Positions 48,717 through 58,356 are shown, numbered from the stretch's first letter. The stretch: DNA of 64,000 nt from JBBIPA01 sp037443085 (GCA_037443085.1 JBBIPA010000002.1:62001-126000); one strand, 5' to 3'. Notes: generated by a model not told the origin, from the sequence alone. Made by a program: numbers and translations.

Positions 48717-49934
48717 ATGATTCGTGGTGTTCTCCATATCGACCTTGACGCCTTTTTCGTTTCGGTGGAGCAGGCGTTGACCCCTGAGCTCAAGGGCAAA
48801 CCGGTTATCGTTGGGGGGCAGCCGGACCGCCGTGGTGTGGTGGCTTCGGCTTCGTATGAAGCGCGCGCCTTCGGCGTACGCTCTGCCATGCCGCTGGCCA
48901 AAGCCTATCGACTCTGTCCGCAGGCTATTTTCCTGCAGGGTAACTTCTCCCGCTATCAGGAAGCATCGGATAAATTCATGGCAATCCTGGCTGACTTTTC
49001 CCCTTACCTGGAGCCGGGAGGGCTGGAGGAAGCCTATCTGGACGTTACCGGCTGTGATATTTACGGTTCGCCGCGGCAAATCGCTTTAACCATAAAAGAA
49101 CGCGTCAGGAAAGAGCTTGACCTCATCGCCTCAATAGGCATTGCCAGTTGCAAAGTGGTGGCGAAAATCGCCTCTGATATGAGCAAGCCGGACGGCTTGC
49201 TCGAAGTGCCGGCAGGACAGGAGAAGCAATTCCTGGCGCCACTGCCTATCAGCAAGCTGCCCGGCGTTGGTCCTAAAACCGAGCAGTCATTGAAAGCTGT
49301 GGGCATCACCACCATAGGACAGCTTGCCGCTTTACCTCCGAATTCCGCCAGGAGGCTTCTCGGCGATTCAGGTATGGCGCTGTATCGCCACGCCAATGGC
49401 ATAGACAACCGGAAGGTAGAAGTGCGCGGTGAAGTGAAATCCATCAGCCGCGAAACCACATTCGCCGAGGATACCCTGGACCGCCGCGTGCTTCATGCCA
49501 TCCTGCGTTATCTCTGCGAGCGCGTCGGCGCGGAGCTGCGGCAACAGAATAAGCAGGCGAAAAGCGTGTCTCTGAAGCTGAGATATGCCGATTTCGACAC
49601 CATTAACCGCAGCCATAGCACTAAAGAAGCCTTCGACTCCGACAATATCATCTTTGACACCGCTGTGCACTTGCTGGATAAGGCTCTGGCGGGGAAGCAG
49701 AAACTGGTGCGGCTGATTGGTGTCGAGGTGGCAAACCTGGTCAGTGACGCCAAGCAGCTTTATCTGTTCGATTACCGGGCACAGCGCCAGGAGCGTTTAG
49801 ACAAAGCCATCGACCGCATCCGCAACAAGTATGGATTCAGCTCCATCCAGACGGGACGTACCCTGGCTCTCAAAGATATATTTGAATCCGATAAGAAAGG
49901 CTATTCGCTGCATACGCCGTCGCTGTCGCGATGA
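48717..49934 (+). CDS. dinB: DNA polymerase IV, Y-family (DinB), altered catalytic motif
   Basis: A 405-residue Y-family polymerase for translesion synthesis. The N-terminal metal site is HIDLDAFFVSVEQ, the helix-hairpin-helix segment LPGVGPKTEQSL and the KIASDMSKPDG loop are standard, and the little-finger domain is present. The second metal motif reads PGGLEEAYLDV where DinB proteins have S.DEAYLDV, so the usual catalytic Asp is Glu at residue 104, followed by the conserved Glu 105. The codon is a clear GAG. Ending VSLS near the C-terminus gives no clear beta-clamp motif; activity is uncertain. TAGGA lies upstream of the ATG. Confidence 0.88.
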   Translation: MIRGVLHIDLDAFFVSVEQALTPELKGKPVIVGGQPDRRGVVASASYEARAFGVRSAMPLAKAYRLCPQAIFLQGNFSRYQEASDKFMAILADFSPYLEPGGLEEAYLDVTGCDIYGSPRQIALTIKERVRKELDLIASIGIASCKVVAKIASDMSKPDGLLEVPAGQEKQFLAPLPISKLPGVGPKTEQSLKAVGITTIGQLAALPPNSARRLLGDSGMALYRHANGIDNRKVEVRGEVKSISRETTFAEDTLDRRVLHAILRYLCERVGAELRQQNKQAKSVSLKLRYADFDTINRSHSTKEAFDSDNIIFDTAVHLLDKALAGKQKLVRLIGVEVANLVSDAKQLYLFDYRAQRQERLDKAIDRIRNKYGFSSIQTGRTLALKDIFESDKKGYSLHTPSLSR

Positions 49935-50083
49935 ACTAATAGCTTCCCTGCAGGCGCAAAACATTATTAGCTTAACACTGGATTGTAACATTAGTTCTAT
50001 CGTGTTTGGGTAATTTGGACTAATATTAGATTAATGAAAGCGATTTACTCGCAACGCCGTGAAATACGCCAGGAGGTAAAGTA

Positions 50084-50440
50084 ATGAACAAGAACATAAA
50101 GACAGCGGTCATCGTCGGCAGCATCGCCATCTTCATCCTGTTTGTGGTGCCAGCTATCTGGGGAGCCGTAGCAGGTTGGAATGGTAGGAGCTGGGGTATG
50201 ATGGGGCCGGGGATGATGGGTGGTTTTGGTTTTGGCTGGTTCATGCCCATATTCATGATTATTTTCTGGGGTCTGATCATCTGGGGCATTGTGGCTTTGA
50301 TACGTGGCCTGACATCTTCGGGAGGTTCCGGTGCATCAGGAGAGGCTGATTCTGCGCTGGAAATACTGAAGAGACGATATGCCCGTGGTGAAATCAGCAA
50401 GCAGGAATTCGAAGAGAGGAAGAAAGACCTGACAGAATAG
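50084..50440 (+). CDS. SHOCT-domain membrane protein
   Basis: A 118-residue protein with two membrane segments (IFILFVVPAIWGAVAGW and FMPIFMIIFWGLIIWGIVAL) separated by a Gly/Met-rich loop, and a C-terminal SHOCT domain (ALEILKRRYARGEISKQEFEE). SHOCT domains occur at the end of many small bacterial membrane proteins of unknown function. AGGAGGTAA precedes the ATG. Confidence 0.85.
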   Translation: MNKNIKTAVIVGSIAIFILFVVPAIWGAVAGWNGRSWGMMGPGMMGGFGFGWFMPIFMIIFWGLIIWGIVALIRGLTSSGGSGASGEADSALEILKRRYARGEISKQEFEERKKDLTE

Positions 50441-50468
50441 TAATAAGCGGCTGAGAGGCTAAAGAGCG

Positions 50469-51620
50469 ATGTTCCGTACCAATCAACCGATTTACCTGGA
50501 CTATAATGCTACCACCCCCATCGACCCTCACGTTAGGGAGGCGATGCAGCCCTTTTTAGGGGAACACTTTGGCAATCCCTCCACCACCTATATCTATGGG
50601 TTACAGGCTCGGCATGCCCTGGAACATGCCAGGGGACAGGTGGCAGCTCTCGTTAATGCTGCCCCCGACGAGATAGTGTTCACCAGCGGCGGGAGCGAGA
50701 GCGACAATCATGCCATCATCGGTGTGGCGCTGGCTAATATGCCAAGAGGCAAACATATCATTACCTCTGGCATCGAACATCCTGCCGTCCTCAATGCCTG
50801 CCGTTATCTGGAACAGAGGCTGGGCTTCACCATTACCTATATCCCGGTGGACCAATATGGGCTGGTGAATCCGGATGTGGTTCGCAGTGCTATCGGCAAA
50901 GATACCATACTCATTACTATAATGCATGCCAACAACGAGGTGGGCACAATTGAGCCTGTCGAAAAAATCGGTGAGATAGCTAGAGAGCATGGTATCCTGT
51001 TTCATACCGATGCCGCCCAGTCCTGTGGCAAAGTTACTGTAGATGTGAAACGACTGAACGTAGATTTGCTGACCATAGCCGGCCACAAGCTTTATGCACC
51101 CAAGGGCATCGGGGTGCTTTTTATCAGCAAGGGAACTACTATCGACCCCTTTGTGCATGGTGCCGGGCAAGAAAAAAGCAGGAGAGCCGGTACGGAGAAC
51201 ATGCCCTATATTGTGGGGCTAGGTGCTGCCTGCGAGATGGCTCAAAAATCCCTGCCCTATTTTGAGAACAGGGTTAAGCAGCTAAGGGACAGGCTGCATA
51301 CCAAACTCGAGCTGGGACTGGTGAAAGTTCATCTCAATGGACATCCTGAGTACAGGCTGCCCAATACTCTTAATGTCAGTATAGAGGGAGTAATCGGAGA
51401 AGAGCTGCTCAGCCTGGTTCCGGAGATAGCTGCCTCCGCTGGCGCTGCCTGTCATGCCGGCTCCACGGAACCGTCCCAAGTGCTGCTGGAGATGGGTATC
51501 AGCCGCGATCTGGCTCTGGGTGCGCTGCGGCTATCCCTGGGACGCTGGACAACAGAGAAGGAGATTGACACTGCCAGCGAGCTTATCGTGCAGCGAGTCA
51601 AACAACTCCTGGAAATATAG
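50469..51620 (+). CDS. nifS: Cysteine desulfurase, NifS/IscS type
   Basis: A 383-residue PLP enzyme that frees sulfur from cysteine for Fe-S clusters and thiolated cofactors. YLDYNATTPIDP opens the protein; FHTDAAQSCGKV and the PLP Lys in TIAGHKLYAPKG are intact; the persulfide loop is SAGAACHAGSTEPS with Cys about 325. No IscU or NifU gene is adjacent, but the enzyme could feed the MoaD/ThiS and MOSC pathway. A longer C-terminus is not present, so this is the short, NifS-like form. Confidence 0.9.
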   Translation: MFRTNQPIYLDYNATTPIDPHVREAMQPFLGEHFGNPSTTYIYGLQARHALEHARGQVAALVNAAPDEIVFTSGGSESDNHAIIGVALANMPRGKHIITSGIEHPAVLNACRYLEQRLGFTITYIPVDQYGLVNPDVVRSAIGKDTILITIMHANNEVGTIEPVEKIGEIAREHGILFHTDAAQSCGKVTVDVKRLNVDLLTIAGHKLYAPKGIGVLFISKGTTIDPFVHGAGQEKSRRAGTENMPYIVGLGAACEMAQKSLPYFENRVKQLRDRLHTKLELGLVKVHLNGHPEYRLPNTLNVSIEGVIGEELLSLVPEIAASAGAACHAGSTEPSQVLLEMGISRDLALGALRLSLGRWTTEKEIDTASELIVQRVKQLLEI

Positions 51621-51655
51621 CACCATTGAGACAGGGAGCGTTGTTTACCTGGCGA

Positions 51656-52528
51656 CTATTCTCCCAGTACCTTCTTAACTGTAAGACCTATATCAGCCGG
51701 TCCTTTAGCAATAGTGGCGCCGGCAGCTTCAAGCGCTGCCATCTTATCCCGGGCTGTACCCGAACTGCCGCTGATGATGGCGCCGGCATGTCCCATTCGC
51801 TTTCCCGGGGGAGCTGTGGCGCCGGCGATGAAGGCAATCACCGGCTTGCTCATTTCCTCTTTGATGAACCTGGCAGCATCTTGCTCCATGGTGCCGCCAA
51901 TCTCGCCGATAAGCACCACTGCCTCAGTGCCACGGTCTTTCTCGAATAGCTCCAGTATATCGACAAAGGTGCTCCCCGGTAACGGGTCGCCGCCGATACC
52001 AACGCAGGTTGATTGCCCGATACCCAGTGAGGTGAGCTGAGCCACCGTCTCGTAGGTCAGAGTGCCGCTGCGAGAGACAACACCCACCGTGCCCGGCAGA
52101 TGAATCTCTCCTGCCATCAGCCCTGCCCGGCATTTGCCCGGTGAAATGACACCAGAGCAATTGGGGCCGATGAACCGTGTCGACTTGCCTTTGAGATGCT
52201 CATGCACAATCACCATATCCTTGACCGGAATACCTTCAGTAATACAGATAACTATTGGAATACTGGCATCGACAGACTCCATAATAGAATCAGTAGCGAA
52301 GGGTGGTGGTACGAAAATCACGCTGGCATTAGCGCCGGTCTCTCTCACGGCACGCTCCACTGTATTGAACACTGGCACCCCCAATACATGGGTACCCCCT
52401 TTGCCTGGGGTAACGCCCGCTACCACATTAGTACCATATTCAATAGACCTCTGTGCATGAAAAGTGCCTTCCCTGCCGGTGATGCCTGAAACCAGTAGCC
52501 GTGTTTTCTTATCGATTAAAATGCTCAT
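51656..52528 (-). CDS. sucD: Succinyl-CoA synthetase alpha subunit
   Basis: A 290-residue alpha subunit of succinate-CoA ligase. The CoA-binding start VSGITGREGTFHAQ is intact; the phosphohistidine loop is GKRMGHAGAII with His near 242, in GATAPPGKRMGHAG. EGIPVKDM and GPNCSGVISPGKC are family segments. Malate-CoA ligase is a close relative. It begins one base after sucC. Confidence 0.92.
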   Translation of the reverse strand: MSILIDKKTRLLVSGITGREGTFHAQRSIEYGTNVVAGVTPGKGGTHVLGVPVFNTVERAVRETGANASVIFVPPPFATDSIMESVDASIPIVICITEGIPVKDMVIVHEHLKGKSTRFIGPNCSGVISPGKCRAGLMAGEIHLPGTVGVVSRSGTLTYETVAQLTSLGIGQSTCVGIGGDPLPGSTFVDILELFEKDRGTEAVVLIGEIGGTMEQDAARFIKEEMSKPVIAFIAGATAPPGKRMGHAGAIISGSSGTARDKMAALEAAGATIAKGPADIGLTVKKVLGE

Positions 52529-53698
52529 CTAGTTTACTCCCCTCGCTGCAGCCACTGCCCTGCGTGCTGCATCAAAGAAATCATTCGCCTCGATAAAGGG
52601 TATGCCTGATTCGACCAGGATACGTTTACCCTCATTCGCATTTGTCCCCGCCAGCCTGATCACCAGAGGAACCTTGACGTTAATTTCCCTGTGAGCCTCC
52701 ACGATGCCCTGGGCAACGACATCCACACGTGCTATACCACCAAATATGTTTATTAGAATCGCCTTAACATCATGGTCAGCAGCAAAAACCTTGAAGGCAT
52801 GGACCACGCGCTTGGGGACGTTCACCGTGCCGATGTCGAGGAAGTTTGCTGGCCTGCCACCAGCCTGGGTAATCAAATCCATAACTGCCATAGCCAGGCC
52901 AGCGCCGTTGACCAGACAACCGATATCGCCATCTGTCTTGATATAGTTGTTGATGCCTAGTTTCCTGGCTTTTGCTTCCAGCGGGTCTTCCTGGTCCAAG
53001 TCTTTGAGCTGCTCGATGTCGCTGTGACGGAAAAGGGCATTATCATCGAAGTTCAACTTGGCATCAAGGGCTAACAACTCACCGGAGGCAGTTATCACCA
53101 GAGGGTTGATTTCAGCCAGGGAGCAATCCTTCTCCATGAACAAACGATAGAGGTTTGCCATGAGATTGGTAGCCTGTTTGAGCTGTGATGCTTCCAGATT
53201 TAGCCCATATGCCAGCTTGCGCCCACGGTAACCCTGGAAGCCGGTGCACACATCAATATAAACTTTCTTAATCTTATCCGGGCTAACCTTGGCCACCTCT
53301 TCAATATCCATACCGCCATTTTCGCTGGCCATCATCATGGGCATACGGCTGGCACTGTCAATCACCATACTTAAATAGAGCTCGCGCTTAACATCCACTG
53401 CCTTTTCCACCAGCACCTTGTGCACTGGCACACCCTCTTTGGTAGTCTGAGGAGTAACCAGTCTGGTACCGATGAGCTGGCCGGTTAGTTGCTCTGCTTC
53501 TTTGGGCGAGTTGGCGATTTTAATGCCCCCTGCCTTGCCCCTGCCCCCAGCGTAGACCTGTACTTTTATGACCACTTTGCCGCCGAGGTCTTCGGCAATA
53601 TGCTTCGCCTCTGTCGGAGTGAAAGCCACTCCGCCTCTGGGTACGGGTATACCAAACGAAGACACCAATGTCTTTGCCTGGTATTCGTGGATTTGCAC
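52529..53698 (-). CDS. sucC: Succinyl-CoA synthetase beta subunit
   Basis: A 389-residue ATP-grasp subunit. It starts MQIHEYQAKTLVSSFGIPVP, as in SucC, with ADP-binding KVQVYAGGRGKAGG and the C-terminal INIFGGIARVD loop at the subunit contact. The glycine-rich loop is unusual: where SucC proteins have FLDVGGGAT.ER, this has FLDIGTVNVPKR, lacking three glycines. The related malate-CoA ligase beta subunit also keeps GGGA. The remainder is normal, so it is probably active; the change may alter nucleotide or substrate choice. tRNA-Ser lies 72 bp upstream. Confidence 0.88.
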   Translation of the reverse strand: MQIHEYQAKTLVSSFGIPVPRGGVAFTPTEAKHIAEDLGGKVVIKVQVYAGGRGKAGGIKIANSPKEAEQLTGQLIGTRLVTPQTTKEGVPVHKVLVEKAVDVKRELYLSMVIDSASRMPMMMASENGGMDIEEVAKVSPDKIKKVYIDVCTGFQGYRGRKLAYGLNLEASQLKQATNLMANLYRLFMEKDCSLAEINPLVITASGELLALDAKLNFDDNALFRHSDIEQLKDLDQEDPLEAKARKLGINNYIKTDGDIGCLVNGAGLAMAVMDLITQAGGRPANFLDIGTVNVPKRVVHAFKVFAADHDVKAILINIFGGIARVDVVAQGIVEAHREINVKVPLVIRLAGTNANEGKRILVESGIPFIEANDFFDAARRAVAAARGVN

Positions 53699-53770
53699 CT
53701 CTTTTCCTCCTTCGCTACATCGAAAGGCTTACAGGTGGTTGCTGCGCATAATGCTATCGCCTGGTCACTC

Positions 53771-53859
53771 TGGCGGAGGGGGTGGGATTCGAACCCACGT
53801 TCGCTGAAAGCGAAAACGGTTTTCAAGACCGTCGCCATCGTCCACTCGGCCACCCCTCC
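53771..53859 (-). tRNA. tRNA-Ser (UGA), CCA encoded
   Basis: On the minus strand GGAGGGG at 53859 begins a 7-bp acceptor stem closed by CCCCTCC before the G and CCA, all encoded. The anticodon loop CTTGAAA gives UGA. The extra arm, TTCGCTTTCAGCGAA, marks a class II tRNA, and the T-arm holds GGTTCGAATCC. Length 89 bases. Reads UCA codons. The serS gene at 58432 supplies its synthetase. Confidence 0.95.
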
Positions 53860-54034
53860 AGAGCCACTCCAGTATATAAAAATTAGGCTACACTTGACAA
53901 CTTATTAGACATATTTCGCATTTACACGTAGACATTAAAACGAAAATAGCCTAATAAGCAGATCTGGATAATGGCAAATTGAGGCAATCAGGCAAAGGAA
54001 AGACGAATTATGCTAGCAATAAACTAGCGCTTGA

Positions 54035-55900
54035 TTACTGCAGCAGATTGAGGATGCTCTCTATGGCAGCCTTGCTGGCGAATGGCTGGTTCTTTTCTAT
54101 CTTCCTGATGATGCCGGTACTATCGAGAAAGAAGGTTTGAGGCCAACTGGTGATATTATAGGTGGATTTCACTACCCCGTCGGAGTCAAGCAAGACCGGG
54201 AAGGTATAGCTATTGCTAGTTATATAAGCCTGCGCCTGCGCCTGCGCTGCTGCTGCAGTCTCCCCAGACCTGACCAAATGAACTGTAAGTACCACCAATG
54301 GCTTGGCAGAATATGTTGTGGAAACTGATTGAATATGCGGCATCTCGGTTTTACATGGGCCACAATCCCAGTGCCAGAAATTAATCATCACCAGCTTGCC
54401 TTTGAAGCTGCTTAATGTTACATCCGCACCCTGAAGGTTTTTCAATTTAATATCGGGAGCTCGATTACCCACCTGGGTACCTACGGGAGTAGTATCTGGC
54501 GGTTGCCCTTGTTTCCCAGGAACAAAAGTATAGTCCATTTCATAGATGCCTTTATTGCCGCTGGCATCCATCGATTCAATGGTAATATGGTATTTTGTAT
54601 TGAGCTGGATTTTAAGTTTATCAAAAGCTAACACTATAAAATGGTTTTTGACCAAGGTGGCATCAGGTTCTGCATAAATACACAATTTATCTGGATCACA
54701 CAGCATGATTTGGCTGGTTGCCTTCTCGTTAGTAGTCCATTCGATAGTGGCAGAGGAAGCAGTAACATCGGTGACATTTACCTCTGAAACTACCGGCGGA
54801 GTTTTATCCAGGGTAGGCGTCGTTGGCGTTGACGGCGGGGAGATTATCTGGCTGACCACGAACATTACCATGGCAACGAGCACTGCGGCAACCACAAAAA
54901 CGGCAGCCAGAAGCCCTATGGGGAAACCACCCCTGCGCTCCCCGCGATACGGCCGTTCCTTCTTCTCTTTGACCTTAGCTTTTCTTTCTCTTTCAGGATA
55001 TTCCCCCTCTGCAACAGGAGAGCCTCCCATTTCCGGCGCATACGGTCCATACAAATCCCGAACCAGACCGCCTGATGAGGCAGTTTCCATTGATGGTGTC
55101 ATCTGCCCCATTCCCATTGGCGTACCACTTCTTGCCTTCTCTGCCGCGCCGATATTGTAGCCCTGGGCGCCTGTATGGCGGCTGGGGCCGGAATAGTTGC
55201 CGCACTGACGACAAAACCGAGAATCGGCGGGCACAATAGCACCACAGAAGGGACAGGGACGTCCCACATCCTGCGGATGGGAGAGCTGCTGTTGACCGGC
55301 AAAGCTTTGCTGCCGGGGCGGTGGTCCGGTGACATATCCCTGAGATGTGCCGCCAGGCGGGTGCTGTTGTGGTATCTCATATGTTAGCGAACCAATATAG
55401 CCACAATTCTGGCAGCTTCCGGTACGGGGGTCAGCTCTGGCGCCACACCTGGGGCAGACATATGCCAGCTTGGCATCATGCGTGCCTGGATATTGCTGCT
55501 GAACCGCATACTGCTGGCCTGCCGGTGCAAAATGCCCACCCGTTCCGGGAGCTTGAGCCGGTGCTGGCTGCTGTTCTCCTCGGGATTGCCCCCCACCAAG
55601 GATAAAGCCGCAGTTATGGCAACGCCCGTAGGAAACTATGGTTTTAACCTTGCACCTGGGGCAAATATTTTCCTTCACTTCAGGAATGCCCGGGGCATGA
55701 TGAACTGCAGACTCTAATGAGAAACCTCTTGCTTGAGGTTTCCAGGTACGGTCTTCAAAGCCACAGTAACGACAAATTTTAGAATCGATAATATGCCCAC
55801 TGGGACATGACCTGGTACCGCACTGGCTACAGACTACCTCGCTGGGCTGCTTGGGCGCTCGGCAGGCGGGACAAAAGGCGACCTTAGGTCCCAGCGGCAT
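54035..55900 (-). CDS. Zinc-ribbon, TM, fibronectin-III, TlpA-like redoxin fusion (1)
   Basis: A 621-residue protein with an uncommon order of domains. Residues about 9-50 hold two zinc ribbons (CPACRAPK..CSQCG, CRYCG); three more follow at about 80, 150 and 222 (CPRCKVKT, CPRCGARA, CPFCGAIV) between Pro/Gln-rich linkers. One membrane segment at about 325-350 is followed by a fibronectin type III domain (VTASSATIEWTTNEKATSQ) and a TlpA/AhpC-type thioredoxin fold with NFWHWDCGPCKTEMP near residue 510 (active Cys-x-x-Cys CGPC). Zinc ribbons would face the cytoplasm and the redoxin outside. The protein at 56587 has the same plan. Confidence 0.85.
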   Translation of the reverse strand: MPLGPKVAFCPACRAPKQPSEVVCSQCGTRSCPSGHIIDSKICRYCGFEDRTWKPQARGFSLESAVHHAPGIPEVKENICPRCKVKTIVSYGRCHNCGFILGGGQSRGEQQPAPAQAPGTGGHFAPAGQQYAVQQQYPGTHDAKLAYVCPRCGARADPRTGSCQNCGYIGSLTYEIPQQHPPGGTSQGYVTGPPPRQQSFAGQQQLSHPQDVGRPCPFCGAIVPADSRFCRQCGNYSGPSRHTGAQGYNIGAAEKARSGTPMGMGQMTPSMETASSGGLVRDLYGPYAPEMGGSPVAEGEYPERERKAKVKEKKERPYRGERRGGFPIGLLAAVFVVAAVLVAMVMFVVSQIISPPSTPTTPTLDKTPPVVSEVNVTDVTASSATIEWTTNEKATSQIMLCDPDKLCIYAEPDATLVKNHFIVLAFDKLKIQLNTKYHITIESMDASGNKGIYEMDYTFVPGKQGQPPDTTPVGTQVGNRAPDIKLKNLQGADVTLSSFKGKLVMINFWHWDCGPCKTEMPHIQSVSTTYSAKPLVVLTVHLVRSGETAAAAQAQAQAYITSNSYTFPVLLDSDGVVKSTYNITSWPQTFFLDSTGIIRKIEKNQPFASKAAIESILNLLQ

Positions 55901-55972
55901 GCTACCGTCCCTCCCTGATCAGACTACTCTGGTAAACCGCTATTGGTTTAGTCGTTTTCATTTTCCTCGATA

Positions 55973-56365
55973 CTACTGGTTACTATTATTAATTACTTTC
56001 GCTGATTGCATGATACATCCACAGGTGGTGCAAAATCCAGAAGCCAGGTCAACAATGGCACCACATTGAGTGCAGGGAACACCCAATCTAGCGCCGCAAC
56101 CGGTGCAGAACCGCCTACCTGAACTGTCCTGCAACCCACATTGGGGGCAGTTGACCACTTTGTTAGTAGCTTCAACCTTATGCTGTGCTTTGCCAAACCG
56201 GCCTGAGCCACAGAGCGCAGCACAATACGGGCAGAATCTGGAATCCGGGGGGACAATCTTACTACACTGAGGACAGGACAAACCCAATCTGGTGCCGCAA
56301 TTAATGCAGAAATTCAAGCCTTTGGCATTCAAGGAATTGCAATTAGTGCATTTAACTTCTTGCAT
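55973..56365 (-). CDS. Protein of four zinc ribbons
   Basis: A 130-residue protein composed of double zinc-ribbon repeats: CTNCNSLN..CINCG, CPQCSKIV..CPYCA, CPQCGLQD..CTGCG and CTQCGAIV..CTTCG. Each pair is spaced as in DZANK/zinc-ribbon proteins. No other domain is seen. It lies between the two redoxin fusions on the same strand and its ribbons resemble theirs, so it may share their partner. Confidence 0.8.
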   Translation of the reverse strand: MQEVKCTNCNSLNAKGLNFCINCGTRLGLSCPQCSKIVPPDSRFCPYCAALCGSGRFGKAQHKVEATNKVVNCPQCGLQDSSGRRFCTGCGARLGVPCTQCGAIVDLASGFCTTCGCIMQSAKVINNSNQ

Positions 56366-56586
56366 TGTACTAGCTATCGTACTTTGATACTTTCCCTCTC
56401 CCGATATTCATATCTCCGCTCTTTGTATTAGTATATACCATAATACCACATGACTGTACTACAATAAATACAGGCAAAGCAAATTGGTCAACTATTTTAT
56501 CAGACTCTTGACAACCTTAACTAAACTGTGGCATCAGTGCTTACTAATACAGAATGCTGAGAGGTGAAACTGGCAGCAGCGGTAGA

Positions 56587-58356
56587 TTAGGGGAGAGCAT
56601 CAAGTGCCTCTTTTATTTGCTGCTGGTTATCGAAACTCCCCAGTTGTATTTTCCGGATGATACCGCTGCTATCGATGAAGAAGGTTCGGGGGATTAGGGA
56701 AATCTGGTAGTCCCTGACTGCAGTCCTATCAGGATCAATGAAGATGGGCAGGGTCGTTTTCTGTTCCTGGATAAAATTCCGAATATAGATAGGATGGTCA
56801 CCAGCATTAATCGCCAGGATTCTTAACCCCTTGGTACCTGCCCATGTTTTATAGACTGCTTCAATATCAGGCATCTCGGCAACGCAGGCGCCACAGCCTA
56901 TTGTCCAGAAGTTGACCATCACTATCTTGCCCCGCAACTGGCTCAAGGTGACCGCAGCACCATCGATGGTATAGACGGTGAAATCGGGGGCACGCTTGCC
57001 TACCTCAGGACCTGTGGGAACGGGCGCTTGTGTTCTGAATGGCTGGCTGGCAGCGGCCACTGCCTCATTTTTCTTAGCATCGCTGGACTTCACTTTGAAG
57101 TAGTAGCTTTTGTCAGACTCAAGACCGCTGATAGTAACAGTATGATTGGTAACCAAGTTTTCATTGGCAGACGTGGTGGAACCGTAAGAAGTGCTCGTTC
57201 CGTATTCAATCTGGCTGGTGGCTTTTTCATCCGTCATCCAGGCGATGGTGACGGTAGTGTCAGAAACATCGATAATCTTAATCCCGGTAATCAGCGGTGG
57301 CGTGGTATCGGGAGGCGCAGCGGTGGTAAAATTTCTATCGGTACTGGATTCAGCTTTCCCACTAGCGTTTTTTGAACTCACTTTGAAATGATACAGCGTA
57401 TTAGGATTTAGGGCGTTCAGTCTCATTCTATGCTCAGTTCGTAGTTCGGCATCAATCTCTGTCGAAATACCATAAGTAGTAGTGGTGCCATATTCCACCT
57501 GGCTGGTAGCCTTCTCATTGGTCACCCAACTGATGACCACACTCGACTCAGTAATTTCGGAAACCCTGATGCTGCTGATGGTGGGTGCCGCTATTTCTAC
57601 AATCGGTGGCTTTGTTTGTGGTGAGGGGGTAGGGCTAGATGGGGTTGACGAAGCAGTTTGCGGGATATTAGGTCTCACCATAAAAAGGAACATTACCACC
57701 GCAATAACGACCAGCGTAAGCACGCCAGAAACAATCGCCTTTTTTACTTTAGAACTTTCTGTGGATTGGTAATCCCAATCTCTCCTGGGCTGAGCACTTG
57801 TTTTCTCGAATACAGAGGCATCCTTGGTAATAGACTTAAGGAAAGGTTCTTTTGAAGCCACATCTTGCAGTTGAGACGAAGCATACTCTCTATGGTGCGA
57901 AGATGATGCTGGCTGAGGCTGTTGTTGGCTTTGAGCTGGTATTGAATGTGATTTGGGAGTTGATGATGCCACATCCTGAGGAGTCGTTACAGTTGATAAC
58001 TGGGTCTTATCGTAAGCCCTCCTGAAACGATGGGGCCCCATGTAGCCGCAATTAACAGCGGTGCACCTTACGCCATATTTATCTGCGACTGGAGCACCAC
58101 AGCGACCGCACTCGTACTCTATCTTGTGTGTGGTAGCTTCGCTTTCGGAGCCGGTTAAACCTGCTCTTGATTGTTGTCTGAAGCCAAGGTCTTTCCATCC
58201 GCAAGATGAACAAATTCGGGAAGTCATGATATGGCCTTTGGGGCATGACCTGACACCGCAATTGGAGCAGGTGACATCGTTAGGGCTTTTAGGCTTGCGG
58301 CAACTGGGGCAGAAAGAAACATTCGGTCCTGGCGGCAGATTGGATTTCGGCTGCAA
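56587..58356 (-). CDS. Zinc-ribbon, TM, two fibronectin-III, TlpA-like redoxin fusion (2)
   Basis: A 589-residue paralogue of the protein at 54035. It begins with the same type of zinc ribbon (CPSCRKPK..CSNCG, CSSCG) and a second at about 80-105, then a Ser/Gln-rich linker, a membrane segment at about 210-230, two fibronectin type III repeats (ESSVVISWVTNEKATSQ and TTVTIAWMTDEKATSQ) and a C-terminal redoxin whose active site is NFWTIGCGACVAEMP, with CGAC in place of CGPC. The start is TTG at 58356 with AAGGAAG upstream. It lies 75 bp after serS on the same strand. Confidence 0.85.
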   Translation of the reverse strand: MQPKSNLPPGPNVSFCPSCRKPKSPNDVTCSNCGVRSCPKGHIMTSRICSSCGWKDLGFRQQSRAGLTGSESEATTHKIEYECGRCGAPVADKYGVRCTAVNCGYMGPHRFRRAYDKTQLSTVTTPQDVASSTPKSHSIPAQSQQQPQPASSSHHREYASSQLQDVASKEPFLKSITKDASVFEKTSAQPRRDWDYQSTESSKVKKAIVSGVLTLVVIAVVMFLFMVRPNIPQTASSTPSSPTPSPQTKPPIVEIAAPTISSIRVSEITESSVVISWVTNEKATSQVEYGTTTTYGISTEIDAELRTEHRMRLNALNPNTLYHFKVSSKNASGKAESSTDRNFTTAAPPDTTPPLITGIKIIDVSDTTVTIAWMTDEKATSQIEYGTSTSYGSTTSANENLVTNHTVTISGLESDKSYYFKVKSSDAKKNEAVAAASQPFRTQAPVPTGPEVGKRAPDFTVYTIDGAAVTLSQLRGKIVMVNFWTIGCGACVAEMPDIEAVYKTWAGTKGLRILAINAGDHPIYIRNFIQEQKTTLPIFIDPDRTAVRDYQISLIPRTFFIDSSGIIRKIQLGSFDNQQQIKEALDALP

